A stretch of 64,000 bases of DNA from Pseudomonas sp. B21_DOA (GTDB taxonomy: Bacteria > Pseudomonadota > Gammaproteobacteria > Pseudomonadales > Pseudomonadaceae): positions 4,402,001-4,466,000 of the forward strand of contig CP086683.1 in assembly GCA_030544685.1 (NCBI GenBank), given 5' to 3'. The notes below the pieces were generated by a model that was not told the DNA's origin, made no database searches, and worked only from the letters and a program-made list of their open reading frames with translations. The position numbers and the translations under genes were made by a program. This document shows, in pieces, positions 1-8,121 of the stretch; position 1 is the first letter of the stretch, and every line of letters begins with the position of its first letter.

Positions 1-130
1 GCGCGATGTTGGTGCTGAACCAAAGAGTGAACAGATCGCGGGCCTTCCCGTGGCGTTCCGCGAGTGGGACGTAATCGACCGTATGATTCTCGATCAACGG
101 ATCTTGCCGGGACATCTGGGACATATGCAT
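1..130 (-). CDS. NCS1-family permease, N-terminal fragment
   Basis: The reverse strand encodes the first ~43 residues of a nucleobase:cation symporter-1 permease; the rest lies off the left edge. The stretch [12 protein letters not shown] aligns residue for residue with [12 protein letters not shown] in the complete permease at 10448-11863, so the two are paralogues. ATG is possible at 130 or 124; neither has a strong Shine-Dalgarno. The family imports cytosine, uracil, allantoin or related heterocycles with protons or sodium through the inner membrane. It is divergent from the flavin reductase and may belong to the same catabolic island. The substrate cannot be told from this fragment. Confidence 0.75.
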   Translation of the reverse strand, partial: MHMSQMSRQDPLIENHTVDYVPLAERHGKARDLFTLWFSTNIA

Positions 131-447
131 GAACTCGAGTTTGTCTGTTTTTATCTTTGTATGAAGCCAAACCGGGAGGACTCTTGGGTCGCCCCTCAGA
201 TGCAGACCATATTATGGTATTCCAAACTTTGCACAAGCCTGATCCGCTGATTGTGTCGCCCTCTGATCCGCTATCCTCGCTGATCCCACCCCTGCACGGC
301 TAGCTGAACGCCCCGTAAACATTGCCTTTCCGACGAAAGTCGCACGTTTATCGGTTCACCAGAAAAGCTCTTGCAAGATATGTATTACGGTATACCATCA
401 GACCTACAAACCATAAAAACCGCGTCACACCACCCGAGGACCACCCA
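131..447. other. intergenic region between divergent permease and flavin reductase
   Basis: About 317 bases between two divergent starts. It holds one GGTATACC palindrome (listed separately) and must contain both promoters, but I cannot assign -35/-10 boxes with confidence. The short open frame at 50-250 on the plus strand overlaps the permease start on the other strand and shows no family resemblance. Confidence 0.5.
383..402. promoter_or_regulatory. GGTATACC palindrome, putative operator
   Basis: GGTATACC at 389-396 lies about 50 bases upstream of the flavin reductase start. The same core, with TA-rich arms, occurs at 3082-3089. Palindromes of this shape are typical of FCD-type GntR repressors (knowledge of the family); no GntR gene is in the window, so the regulator would be encoded elsewhere, possibly just left of the edge. 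Confidence 0.45.
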
Positions 448-933
448 ATGATCGATGCTGCCATTTACAAACAAGTCATGGGCTCGTTCCCGTCCGGCGT
501 CACCGTCATCACCACGCTGGACGACGACGGCCAGATCGTCGGCCTGACCGCCAGCGCGTTCAGCTCACTGTCGATGGACCCGGCGCTGGTGCTGTTCTGC
601 CCCAACTACAGCTCCGACTCCTATCCCGTGCTGATCAAGAACAAACGCTTTGCGATTCACCTGTTGTCCAGCGTGCAGCAAAGCGAGGCCTATGCCTTCG
701 CCCGCAAAGGCAAGGACAAGGCGCAGGGCATCGAATGGACGTTGAGCGCACTGGGCAACCCGATCCTCGCCAATGCGACGGCGGTGATCGAGTGCGAGTT
801 GTGGCGTGAATACGAAGGTGGCGACCACGCGATCATGGTCGGCGCGGTGAAGAACCTGATCGTCCCTGAGCAGGTGGCGGGACCGCTGGTGTACTGCCAC
901 GGCAAGATGGGTGCGTTGCCGGTTGTGGCGTGA
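448..933 (+). CDS. flavin reductase family protein
   Basis: A 161-residue flavin reductase of the RutF/HpaC type, which uses NAD(P)H to make free reduced FMN or FAD for a partner monooxygenase. The N-terminal block FPSGVTVITT, followed by GLTASAFSSLSMDPALV and the later FAIHLLSS, is the family signature. I chose ATG 448 because GAGGA lies at 436-440 and homology begins there; the frame is open further upstream but that part is unlike the family. A natural partner is the luciferase-like monooxygenase at 3224, which needs reduced flavin. A GGTATACC palindrome sits just upstream. The substrate of the pair is not evident from sequence. Confidence 0.85.
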   Translation: MIDAAIYKQVMGSFPSGVTVITTLDDDGQIVGLTASAFSSLSMDPALVLFCPNYSSDSYPVLIKNKRFAIHLLSSVQQSEAYAFARKGKDKAQGIEWTLSALGNPILANATAVIECELWREYEGGDHAIMVGAVKNLIVPEQVAGPLVYCHGKMGALPVVA

Positions 934-957
934 TTTCACTAGATCTCGGATAGCCCA

Positions 958-1046
958 TGTGGGAGCGAGCCTGCTCGCGAAAGCGATGGGTCAGTTGTTA
1001 CATTTTTGACTGACCCGACGCCTTCGCGAGCAGGCTCGCTCCCACA
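958..1046. repeat. REPIN (inverted pair of REP sequences)
   Basis: GGGAGCGAGCCTGCTCGCGA and its reverse complement flank a short loop with an inner GGGTCAG/CTGACCC stem. This is the common Pseudomonas REP doublet. It lies between the convergent flavin reductase and chemoreceptor genes and could act as a hairpin at both 3' ends. Confidence 0.9.
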
Positions 1047-1073
1047 GGTTTTGGTGTTGCCTGGGCGACCGTG

Positions 1074-3020
1074 TCAGGTCCGGAACCGGCTCACCAGCTG
1101 ATTCAACGTCTGCGACAGCGCCGTCAGGTTCTGCGCATCCTGGCGAGTCGAATCAGCCAGGCTCGCCACCAACTGCGCATCACCATGAATCTGGCCGATG
1201 TGGCGATTGATGTCCTCGGCCACTTGATGCTGTTCCTCCGCCGCCGTGGCGATCTGCGTGTTCATGTCGCGGATCACGTCGACCGATTCACGGATCAATT
1301 CAAAACTCGCCCGCGCCTCGTTGATCGACACCACGGTTTCCTGCGAGACCTCGAGGCTGGCGTGCATCTGCTTGCCCATCTGATGGGTGCGCCGCGCCAG
1401 ATTGCCGAGCAGCGCATCAATCTCACCGGTGGAATCCGCGGTGCGTTTGGCCAGCGCGCGGACTTCATCGGCGACCACGGCAAAGCCCCTGCCCTGTTCA
1501 CCGGCGCGCGCCGCTTCAATAGCGGCGTTGAGCGCGAGCAGATTGGTCTGCTCGGCAATCGAGCGGATGGTGCCGAGGATCGACTGAATGTCGTTGCTGT
1601 CCTGCTCCAGTTGCTGCATCGACTCGGCACTGTGGCCGATCTCCTGACTCAAGCGCCCGACGTTGCTCACCGCCGCGTCGATCTGCTGCTGCCCGGTGTG
1701 TGCCTGACGCTGACCGTTGTCTGCTGAATCGGCCGCTTGACTGCACGAGCGCGCGACCTCATTGGAAGTGGCGACCATTTCGTGAAACGCGGTCGACACC
1801 ATGTCCACCGCCTCACGCTGACGCGAAGCCACGTCGGCCATTTCCGCCGAGACCTCAGTGGCGCTGCCGGAGCTGCTGTGAATCTGCCCTGCCGCTTGGC
1901 CGATGCGTTGAATCAGTGTGCGAATCGCTTCGAGAAACTGGTTGAACCAGCCCGCCAGTTGCGCGGTTTCGTCCTGCCCGCGTACTTCCAGTCGCGCAGT
2001 CAGATCGCCCTCGCCTTGAGCAATACCTTCGAGACCACTGGCGACACCACGAATCGGCTTGACCATCAGTCCGGCAAACCACGCGCCGGCCATCGCAAAC
2101 AGCAACGCGCAAACCACAGCGATAGCGCCGATCAGCCAGGTCAAACGCGTCGCCCCGGCCATCACTTCACTGGCTTTCACCAGCCCGACAAATCGCCAGC
2201 CCAACGCCTGCGACGGCCAGACCAGCGCCATGTAATCCTCGCCGGCCAATTGCACCTCGACCAGGCCTTTGCCCGCCTCGGCCAGTTGCTGATAACCGTC
2301 GCCGAGATCGCTGAGTTTCTTGAAGTTGTGCGCCGGATCGCTCGGGTCGACCAGCACGGTGTTGTTGGCTTCCATCAACATCAGATAACCGCTCTCACCG
2401 AGGCGGATCTGCTTGACCAGATCGGTCAATTGCTTGAGCGACACATCGATGTTGACCACGCCGGCATTGCTGCCCAACTGGTTGTTGAAGCTGCGCACGG
2501 TGCTCACCAGCACCACGTCATCCGCCGCCCAGTAATAGGCCTCGGTGCGCAGGGTTTTACCGGGATTGGCCATCGCGGTTTTGTACCAGGGACGGGTGCG
2601 CGGATCGTAGTTCGCCAGTTGCGCATCGCCCGGCCAGAACAGATAACCGCCCTGCTCGGTGCCGAGTGACAGGTAGGTGTAAGCCGGATGCGCCTTGGCC
2701 AGACCGTCGAACAGCTTGAACAGCTGATTATCCTGCGGGCCCATTGGCACTTGCGCGGCGTCACTGCTCAGGTAGCGTTTGAGGCTGGCGTCGATGCTCT
2801 GCAGTTGCGGATGCTCGGCGAGGTAGGCAACGTTCTGGCTGATGCCCTCGAAAAACAGCTGCATCGCGTTTTCCACCTGACGCACTTCGCGCCCGGTGCT
2901 GTCGGTAAAGGTGTCGCGCGCGCCCTCGCGGACATTGAGGATGATCAGCGCTGCCACCAGTAACACCGGCAGGCTGGCGATTACCGCAAACGCCAGAGTC
3001 AGTTTTTGTTTTATGTTCAT
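1074..3020 (-). CDS. methyl-accepting chemotaxis protein with dCache sensor
   Basis: A 648-residue chemoreceptor. A first membrane helix lies near residues 8-29, a periplasmic double-Cache sensor near 30-285, a second helix near 293-317, then HAMP and a full cytoplasmic signalling domain whose hairpin tip carries [16 protein letters not shown]. The sensor contains YDPRTRPWY followed by an Asp about 46 residues on, which resembles the Y-x4-R-x-W-Y...D signature of amino-acid or amine binding dCache domains. It has no CheR-docking pentapeptide at its C terminus. It is transcribed away from the LLM monooxygenase, and a GGTATACC palindrome sits between them, so it may sense the compound degraded by this island. 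The ligand class is inference. Confidence 0.9.
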   Translation of the reverse strand: MNIKQKLTLAFAVIASLPVLLVAALIILNVREGARDTFTDSTGREVRQVENAMQLFFEGISQNVAYLAEHPQLQSIDASLKRYLSSDAAQVPMGPQDNQLFKLFDGLAKAHPAYTYLSLGTEQGGYLFWPGDAQLANYDPRTRPWYKTAMANPGKTLRTEAYYWAADDVVLVSTVRSFNNQLGSNAGVVNIDVSLKQLTDLVKQIRLGESGYLMLMEANNTVLVDPSDPAHNFKKLSDLGDGYQQLAEAGKGLVEVQLAGEDYMALVWPSQALGWRFVGLVKASEVMAGATRLTWLIGAIAVVCALLFAMAGAWFAGLMVKPIRGVASGLEGIAQGEGDLTARLEVRGQDETAQLAGWFNQFLEAIRTLIQRIGQAAGQIHSSSGSATEVSAEMADVASRQREAVDMVSTAFHEMVATSNEVARSCSQAADSADNGQRQAHTGQQQIDAAVSNVGRLSQEIGHSAESMQQLEQDSNDIQSILGTIRSIAEQTNLLALNAAIEAARAGEQGRGFAVVADEVRALAKRTADSTGEIDALLGNLARRTHQMGKQMHASLEVSQETVVSINEARASFELIRESVDVIRDMNTQIATAAEEQHQVAEDINRHIGQIHGDAQLVASLADSTRQDAQNLTALSQTLNQLVSRFRT

Positions 3021-3074
3021 TGCTTGCGCCTTCCTTGTTCGAAGTGTCGGTCAGAAATATTTTGCGGATATTCC

Positions 3075-3096
3075 GTATTATGGTATACCAATATTC
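3075..3096. promoter_or_regulatory. GGTATACC palindrome between divergent MCP and LLM genes
   Basis: TGGTATACCA at 3081-3090 is a perfect ten-base palindrome with partly symmetric TATT/AATA arms. It lies 62 bases upstream of the chemoreceptor start and about 135 bases upstream of the monooxygenase start, so one repressor could control both directions. The core matches the site at 389-396. Confidence 0.5.
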
Positions 3097-3223
3097 AATC
3101 AACCGAACAGCCGTCCTCGAAGGCGTGCTTGAATGGTGAGAAGACTCGCGAGCGCAACGCGTTCACGTCAGTTCGACAGGCCCGCACACGACCGGCCAAT
3201 TACAAAAGACTCGAGGTAGCGTC

Positions 3224-4267
3224 ATGAAATTTTCCCTGTTCGTACACATGGAACGCTGGGACGAAAGCGTCAGCCACCGCCAACTGTTCGAAGACCTGAC
3301 CGAACTGACGCTGATGGCCGAGGCTGGCGGTTTCAGCACCGTGTGGATCGGCGAACACCACGCCATGGAATACACCATTTCCCCAAGCCCGATGCCGCTG
3401 CTGGCCTACCTCGCAGCGAAAACCACCACCATCCACCTCGGCGCCGGCACCATCATCGCGCCGTTCTGGCACCCGCTACGCGTTGCCGGCGAATGCGCCC
3501 TGCTCGACGTGATCAGCAACGGCCGCATGGAAGTCGGTCTCGCGCGCGGCGCCTATCAAGTTGAATTCGACCGCATGGCCGGCGGCATGCCTGCCTCCAG
3601 CGGCGGCCAAGCCCTGCGCGAAATGGTCCCGGTAGTCCGCGCCCTGTGGCAAGGCGACTACGCCCACGACGGCGACATCTGGAAATTCCCCACCTCCACC
3701 AGCGTGCCGAAACCGATCCAGAAACCCAACCCACCCATGTGGATCGCCGCCCGCGACCCCGACTCGCACAACTTCGCCGTGGCCAACGGCTGCAACGTCA
3801 TGGTCACGCCATTGATGAAAGGCGACGAAGAAGTCCTCGACCTGAAGAACAAATTCCAGACCGCACTGGACAACAACCCCGACGTACCGCGCCCGCAATT
3901 GATGGTGCTGCGCCACACCCACGTGCACACCGCTGATAACCCGGACGGCTGGAAAGTCGGCGCGAAAGCCATCTCACGTTTCTACCGCACTTTTGATGCG
4001 TGGTTTGGCAACAAGGAAACCCCGGTCAATGGCTTCCTCGCGCCGAGCCCGGAAGAGAAGTTTGCCGGACGTCCGGAGTTTGAACTGGAGAGCCTGCACA
4101 AGACCGCGATGATCGGCACGCCGGAAGAGATCATTCCGCGGATCAAGTACTACCAGGAACTGGGCGTGGATGAGTTCAGTTTCTGGTGTGACAACAGCTT
4201 GCCGCATGAAGAGAAGAAGAAGTCGTTGGAGTTGTTTATCAAGCATGTGGTGCCGGCGTTTCGCTAG
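3224..4267 (+). CDS. LLM class flavin-dependent oxidoreductase
   Basis: A 347-residue luciferase-like monooxygenase with a TIM-barrel fold. The N terminus MKFSLFVHMERW, the IGEHH block near residue 42, and GTIIAPFWHPLRVA...LDVISNGR are diagnostic of the bacterial luciferase/alkanal monooxygenase family. Such enzymes insert oxygen using reduced FMN supplied by a separate reductase, here probably the 448-933 gene. Together with the RidA, hydrolase and permease genes nearby it recalls RutA-based ring opening, but it is too divergent to name RutA. A Rho-independent terminator follows directly, so it is a single-gene unit. ATG 3224 is the only sensible start. Confidence 0.88.
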   Translation: MKFSLFVHMERWDESVSHRQLFEDLTELTLMAEAGGFSTVWIGEHHAMEYTISPSPMPLLAYLAAKTTTIHLGAGTIIAPFWHPLRVAGECALLDVISNGRMEVGLARGAYQVEFDRMAGGMPASSGGQALREMVPVVRALWQGDYAHDGDIWKFPTSTSVPKPIQKPNPPMWIAARDPDSHNFAVANGCNVMVTPLMKGDEEVLDLKNKFQTALDNNPDVPRPQLMVLRHTHVHTADNPDGWKVGAKAISRFYRTFDAWFGNKETPVNGFLAPSPEEKFAGRPEFELESLHKTAMIGTPEEIIPRIKYYQELGVDEFSFWCDNSLPHEEKKKSLELFIKHVVPAFR

Positions 4268-4292
4268 CGGCTTGTGCGTCCTTGAACATGGC

Positions 4293-4327
4293 AAAAAGGG
4301 CGACTCCGCCAGGAGCTCGCCCTTTTT
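4293..4327 (+). terminator. Rho-independent terminator after LLM gene
   Basis: AAAAAGGGCGA and TCGCCCTTTTT form a stem about 25 bases after the monooxygenase stop, ending in a T run. Confidence 0.85.
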
Positions 4328-4487
4328 CATTTCTGTAATGTCGAGGTGAAATACTCATCGCGCAACGTACTACTCTCTCCTTCCGCCAAACCAGCACTTG
4401 CGTACAAGTGCCTTTCGCATTTGCGCGGATAGTGGCCGTTGCCCATTCGGCATCCATTCTTGCCACACACGATCACAAGGAGTTTGC

Positions 4488-5306
4488 ATGAGCACCTTCA
4501 AGACCCAAGACGGCACCGAGATCTATTTCAAGGACTGGGGCAGCGGCAAGCCCGTGCTGTTCAGCCACGGCTGGCCGCTGGATGCGGACATGTGGGAATA
4601 CCAGATGGAATACCTGAGCAGTCGCGGCTATCGCACCATCGCCTTCGACCGCCGTGGTTTCGGCCGCTCGGATCAGCCGTGGACCGGCTACGACTACGAC
4701 ACCTTTGCCGATGACATCGCCGGTTTGATCAACCATCTGGACTTGCGCGACGTGACCCTGGTCGGCTTCTCCATGGGTGGCGGCGACGTCAGCCGCTACA
4801 TTGCCCGCCATGGCAGCGAGCGCGTTGCTGGTCTGGTATTGCTCGGTGCGGTCACGCCGCTGTTCGGCAAGAAAGCCGACTTCGCCGACGGCGTCGACAA
4901 ATCGGTATTCGACGGCATCAAGGCCGGTCTGCTGAAGGATCGCGCGCAGTTCATCGCCGACTTCAACACGCCGTTCTACGGCATCAATCAGGGCCAGAAA
5001 GTCTCTGACGGCGTGCTCACGCAAACCCTGAACATCGCACTGATGGCCTCGCTCAAGGGCACCGTCGACTGCGTGACGGCGTTCTCGGAAACCGACTTCC
5101 GCCCGGACATGGCCAAGATCGATGTGCCGACCCTGGTGATCCATGGCGACGGCGACCAGATCGTGCCATTCGAGACCACCGGCAAGCAGGCGGCCACGCA
5201 AATCAAAGGCGCCGAGTTGAAGGTTTACGCCGGCGCGCCGCACGGGTTCGCCGTGACCCATGCGCAGGCATTGAATGAGGATCTGCTGGCGTTCCTCAAT
5301 CGTTGA
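4488..5306 (+). CDS. alpha/beta hydrolase, aryl esterase / non-heme haloperoxidase type
   Basis: A 272-residue serine hydrolase, the same length as the P. fluorescens aryl esterase PFE and very like it as I recall that sequence (SSRGYRTIAFDRRGFGRSD, GFSMGGGD, IHGDGDQIVPFETT, APHGFAVTHAQ). The triad is Ser95 in GFSMGG, an Asp in HGDGDQIVP and the His in APHGFA; the oxyanion residue is Trp29. The next residue is Pro (HGWPLD), where PFE has Leu; in PFE the Leu-to-Pro change raises perhydrolase activity, so this protein looks like a natural perhydrolase. The start is fixed by AAGGAG eight bases upstream of ATG 4488. It acts on esters or makes peracids; its role beside the oxygenases is unknown. 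Confidence 0.9.
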   Translation: MSTFKTQDGTEIYFKDWGSGKPVLFSHGWPLDADMWEYQMEYLSSRGYRTIAFDRRGFGRSDQPWTGYDYDTFADDIAGLINHLDLRDVTLVGFSMGGGDVSRYIARHGSERVAGLVLLGAVTPLFGKKADFADGVDKSVFDGIKAGLLKDRAQFIADFNTPFYGINQGQKVSDGVLTQTLNIALMASLKGTVDCVTAFSETDFRPDMAKIDVPTLVIHGDGDQIVPFETTGKQAATQIKGAELKVYAGAPHGFAVTHAQALNEDLLAFLNR

Positions 5307-5315
5307 AACGCTTAC

Positions 5316-5343
5316 CGGGATGAGGCGTTTTTGCCTCATCCCG
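5316..5343 (+). terminator. hairpin after esterase gene
   Basis: CGGGATGAGGC and GCCTCATCCCG form an 11-base stem with a T-rich loop, 10 bases after the esterase stop. There is no T run after it, so it is a hairpin terminator of weaker type. Confidence 0.55.
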
Positions 5344-5536
5344 ACTCTCCAGTGTTGTCGTCTCCTCCGAAAGCCCAGAATTCAAAGGCCTCAGCTTGCC
5401 TGCATCAGTTTTTTATCTTCATATCCCAGCTTAATAATATTTTACCGATACCCCCCTCTCCCTAGTCTGACCTCAAGCCAAACGGACAAGCCAACAGCGG
5501 CCCGAATCCAACTGCCTTGTTAGGAAGGATGTAGAG

Positions 5537-6847
5537 ATGACCCCAGAAATAATAACAACAGACACGCTGATCGTCGGTGCCGGCCAAGCGGGTGTTGCGA
5601 TGAGTGAGCACCTGAGCAAACTCGGCATTGCGCATCTGGTGCTGGAGCGCAATCGCATCGCCGAACGCTGGCGCACCGGACGCTGGGACTCGCTGGTAGC
5701 CAACGGTCCGGCGTGGCATGACCGTTTTCCCGGTCTGGAATTCGATGATGTCGACCCCGACGGTTTTGCCCCGAAGGAGCGTGTGGCCGATTACTTCGAA
5801 GCCTATGCGAAGAAATTCAATGCGCCGATCCGCACCGGCGTCGAAGTGAAAAGTGTGGTGCGTAACGTCGGTCGCCCGGGTTTCACCGTCGAAACCTCCG
5901 AAGGCGTGATCGAGGCCAGCCGAGTGGTGGCGGCGACCGGGCCTTTCCAGAAGCCGGTGATTCCAGCGATCGCGCCACGTGATGGGCGCTTGCTGCAAAT
6001 CCACTCCGCTGACTATCGCAATCCGCAGCAACTGCCGGCAGGCGCGGTGCTAGTGGTCGGCGCAGGCTCTTCCGGGGTGCAGATTGCCGATGAACTGCAA
6101 CGTGCCGGCAAGCAGGTTTACTTGTCGGTGGGTGCCCACGATCGTCCGCCTCGCGCCTACCGCAACCGCGATTTCTGCTGGTGGCTGGGGGTGCTCGGCG
6201 AATGGGATCAAGCGGCAATGAAACCCGGCCGCGAACACGTGACCATCGCCGTCAGCGGCGCTCATGGCGGGCGCACCATCGACTTCCGCGGTCTGGCCCA
6301 TCGCGGCATGACGTTGGTCGGGGTTACCGAATCCTTCAACGACGGTGTGGTGACTTTCAAACAGGACCTGGCGGCCAATCTCCAGCGTGGCGATGAGAAC
6401 TATCTAGCGCTGCTCGATGCTGCCGACGCCTACGTCGAACGCAACGGCCTCGACCTGCCGCAAGAGCCCGAGGCGCGGGAAATGTTTGCCGATCCCGAGT
6501 GCCTGAAAAACCCTTTGCGCGACTTGGATCTGCGCGAGGCCGGCGTCACGTCGATCATCTGGGCCACCGGGTTCGCCGTGGACTATTCCTGGCTGAAAGT
6601 CGCGGCACTGGATGCGCAAGGCAAGCCTGTGCATCAGCGCGGCGTGTCGAGCGAACCGGGAATTTATTTCCTCGGCCTGCCGTGGCAATCGCGGCGGGGT
6701 TCGTCGTTTATCTGGGGCGTGTGGCACGACGCCAAACATGTCGCCGATCACATCGCCACCCAACGCAAATACCTCGAATACCGCGATGCCGAGCAGCGTG
6801 AAGCGCAGCCGCATTCTTCTGCGCAAAGACAGTTCGTCGACGCTTGA
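5537..6847 (+). CDS. FAD-dependent NAD(P)-binding monooxygenase (CzcO/FMO-like)
   Basis: A 436-residue two-dinucleotide-fold flavoprotein. An FAD-binding GAGQAG lies near residue 15, ATGPFQKP marks the linker, and a second Rossmann motif VVGAGSSG near residue 170 binds NADPH; ATGF near the C terminus is the usual closing FAD motif. This is the flavin-containing or Baeyer-Villiger-like monooxygenase superfamily, soluble and cytoplasmic. It starts 230 bases after the esterase and is followed 60 bases later by the RidA gene, so the two probably share a transcript. An oxygenase next to RidA and deacylases fits stepwise oxidation and hydrolysis of a nitrogen compound; the actual substrate is unknown. 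Confidence 0.85.
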   Translation: MTPEIITTDTLIVGAGQAGVAMSEHLSKLGIAHLVLERNRIAERWRTGRWDSLVANGPAWHDRFPGLEFDDVDPDGFAPKERVADYFEAYAKKFNAPIRTGVEVKSVVRNVGRPGFTVETSEGVIEASRVVAATGPFQKPVIPAIAPRDGRLLQIHSADYRNPQQLPAGAVLVVGAGSSGVQIADELQRAGKQVYLSVGAHDRPPRAYRNRDFCWWLGVLGEWDQAAMKPGREHVTIAVSGAHGGRTIDFRGLAHRGMTLVGVTESFNDGVVTFKQDLAANLQRGDENYLALLDAADAYVERNGLDLPQEPEAREMFADPECLKNPLRDLDLREAGVTSIIWATGFAVDYSWLKVAALDAQGKPVHQRGVSSEPGIYFLGLPWQSRRGSSFIWGVWHDAKHVADHIATQRKYLEYRDAEQREAQPHSSAQRQFVDA

Positions 6848-6907
6848 TTTCCTCTTATGCCCCGGTGCCGATTGCACCGGGCCACATCCTCGCTTCAGGA
6901 GCCGCCC

Positions 6908-7323
6908 ATGAGCCAGCCAACCCACACGCGCATCCGCATGTTCAACACCAAAGACACCTACCCCAACCAGACCCTGGACAACGACTTGTGCCAGGCCGTA
7001 CGCGCCGGCAACACGGTGTACGTGCGCGGCCAGGTCGGCACCGATTTCGATGGCAATCTGGTCGGCCTCGGTGACCCGCGCGCCCAGGCCGAACAAGCCA
7101 TGCGCAACGTCAAACAATTGCTTGAAGAAGCCGGCAGTGACATGAGCCACATCGTCAAGACCACCACTTATTTGATCGACCCGCGTTATCGCGAGGAGGT
7201 GTATCAGGAGGTCGGCAAATGGCTCAAGGGGTGTTCCCGATTTCCACCGGGCTGGTGGTCTCGGCGCTGGGCCAGCCGCAGTGGCTGATGGAGATTGATG
7301 TGATTGCGGTGATTCCCGAGTAA
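6908..7323 (+). pseudogene. RidA family protein, frameshifted
   Basis: A Rid/YjgF/UK114 protein that would be about 138 residues and removes reactive enamine/imine intermediates by deamination. ATG 6908 has AGGAG at 6897-6901. The frame is normal through QEVGKWLKG and then shifts; adding one G to the GGGG run at 7228-7231 restores VFPISTGLVVSALGQPQW and a stop at 7321. The RidA context next to oxygenases and a permease echoes RutC. Both halves are well preserved, so I believe the break is a sequencing error rather than decay. Confidence 0.8.
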
Positions 7324-7343
7324 GTCAGGAAAACCCAGTCGTG

Positions 7344-7413
7344 GCCTTCGCGAGCAGGCTCGCTCCCACAGGGGCATGTATTTCAAAGTGAGAGCGAGCC
7401 TGCTCGCGAAGGC
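7344..7413. repeat. REPIN between RidA and DUF1028 genes
   Basis: GCCTTCGCGAGCAGGCTCGCT and its inverse form a doublet with a short loop of about 15 bases. It ends some 30 bases before the DUF1028 start; a hairpin here inside a probable operon could modulate read-through. Confidence 0.85.
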
Positions 7414-7443
7414 GTCAGCCCAGACACACAAGGAGTTCCAAAG

Positions 7444-8121
7444 ATGACCTTTTCCATCACCGCCCGCTGCGCCGACACTGGCCAGTTCGGTGTCGCCATC
7501 AGTTCTTCCAGCATCGCCGTCGGCGCCCGCTGCCCGTGGCTGTTGCCCGGTGTCGGCGCGGTGTCGAGCCAGAACATCACCCTGCCGTCGCTCGGGCCGG
7601 AAGTCCTCGCCCTGCTGGAACAGGGCGTCGCCCCTGAAGCCGCGCTGGATCAGGTGCTCACGCGCAACGGCTACAGCCAGTATCGGCAGATCACCGCGAT
7701 CAACCACCTCGGCCAGACCGCGCACTTCAGCGGCACGCAAACCCTCGGCGTGCACAACGCCGTGACTGGTGAACAATGCGTCGCCGCCGGCAACATGCTT
7801 GCCGGGCGCGAAGTCATCGAGGCCATGGTCAGCGCGTTCGAGCACGGCGAAGGCCAGCTCGCCGAGCGCCTGCTCCAGGCTCTGCATGCGGCTCAAGCCC
7901 TCGGCGGCGAAGCCGGGCCGGTGCATTCGGCAGCGCTGCTGGTGGTCGGCGAACAGACCTGGCCCATCGTTAACCTGCGCGTGGATTGGGCCGATGAAAA
8001 CCCGATCGGCCAGTTGCAAAAACTCTGGGATGCCTACCGTCCACAATTGCAGGACTACATCGATCGCGCCCTCGATCCGGCCAAGGCACCGGGCTATGGC
8101 GTTGCCGGAGATGATCGATGA
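7444..8121 (+). CDS. DUF1028 domain-containing protein
   Basis: A 225-residue DUF1028 protein, a family with an Ntn-hydrolase-like fold. It opens MTFSITARC and has the conserved GVAISSSSIAVGARCPW, SQNITLP and GNML blocks that mark the family. No exported signal is visible, so it is probably cytoplasmic. AAGGAG lies upstream of ATG 7444. Its stop overlaps the next start as ATGA, implying translational coupling with the M20 deacylase. DUF1028 genes commonly sit with RidA and amidohydrolase genes; the function suggested by fold is hydrolysis of an amide, which remains inference. Confidence 0.88.
   Translation: MTFSITARCADTGQFGVAISSSSIAVGARCPWLLPGVGAVSSQNITLPSLGPEVLALLEQGVAPEAALDQVLTRNGYSQYRQITAINHLGQTAHFSGTQTLGVHNAVTGEQCVAAGNMLAGREVIEAMVSAFEHGEGQLAERLLQALHAAQALGGEAGPVHSAALLVVGEQTWPIVNLRVDWADENPIGQLQKLWDAYRPQLQDYIDRALDPAKAPGYGVAGDDR

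Noticed and set aside
50..250. 66-residue open frame on the plus strand
   Set aside because: It lies over the start of the minus-strand NCS1 permease, whose protein homology is clear, and has no family resemblance.
1737..2669. 310-residue frame antisense to the chemoreceptor
   Set aside because: A high-GC shadow; its His/Gln/Arg-rich composition is typical of antisense frames. The same applies to long shadows at 7204-8046, 8361-9182, 10835-11878, 21428-22933, 35191-36483, 41557-42582, 44641-45597 and 62405-63961.
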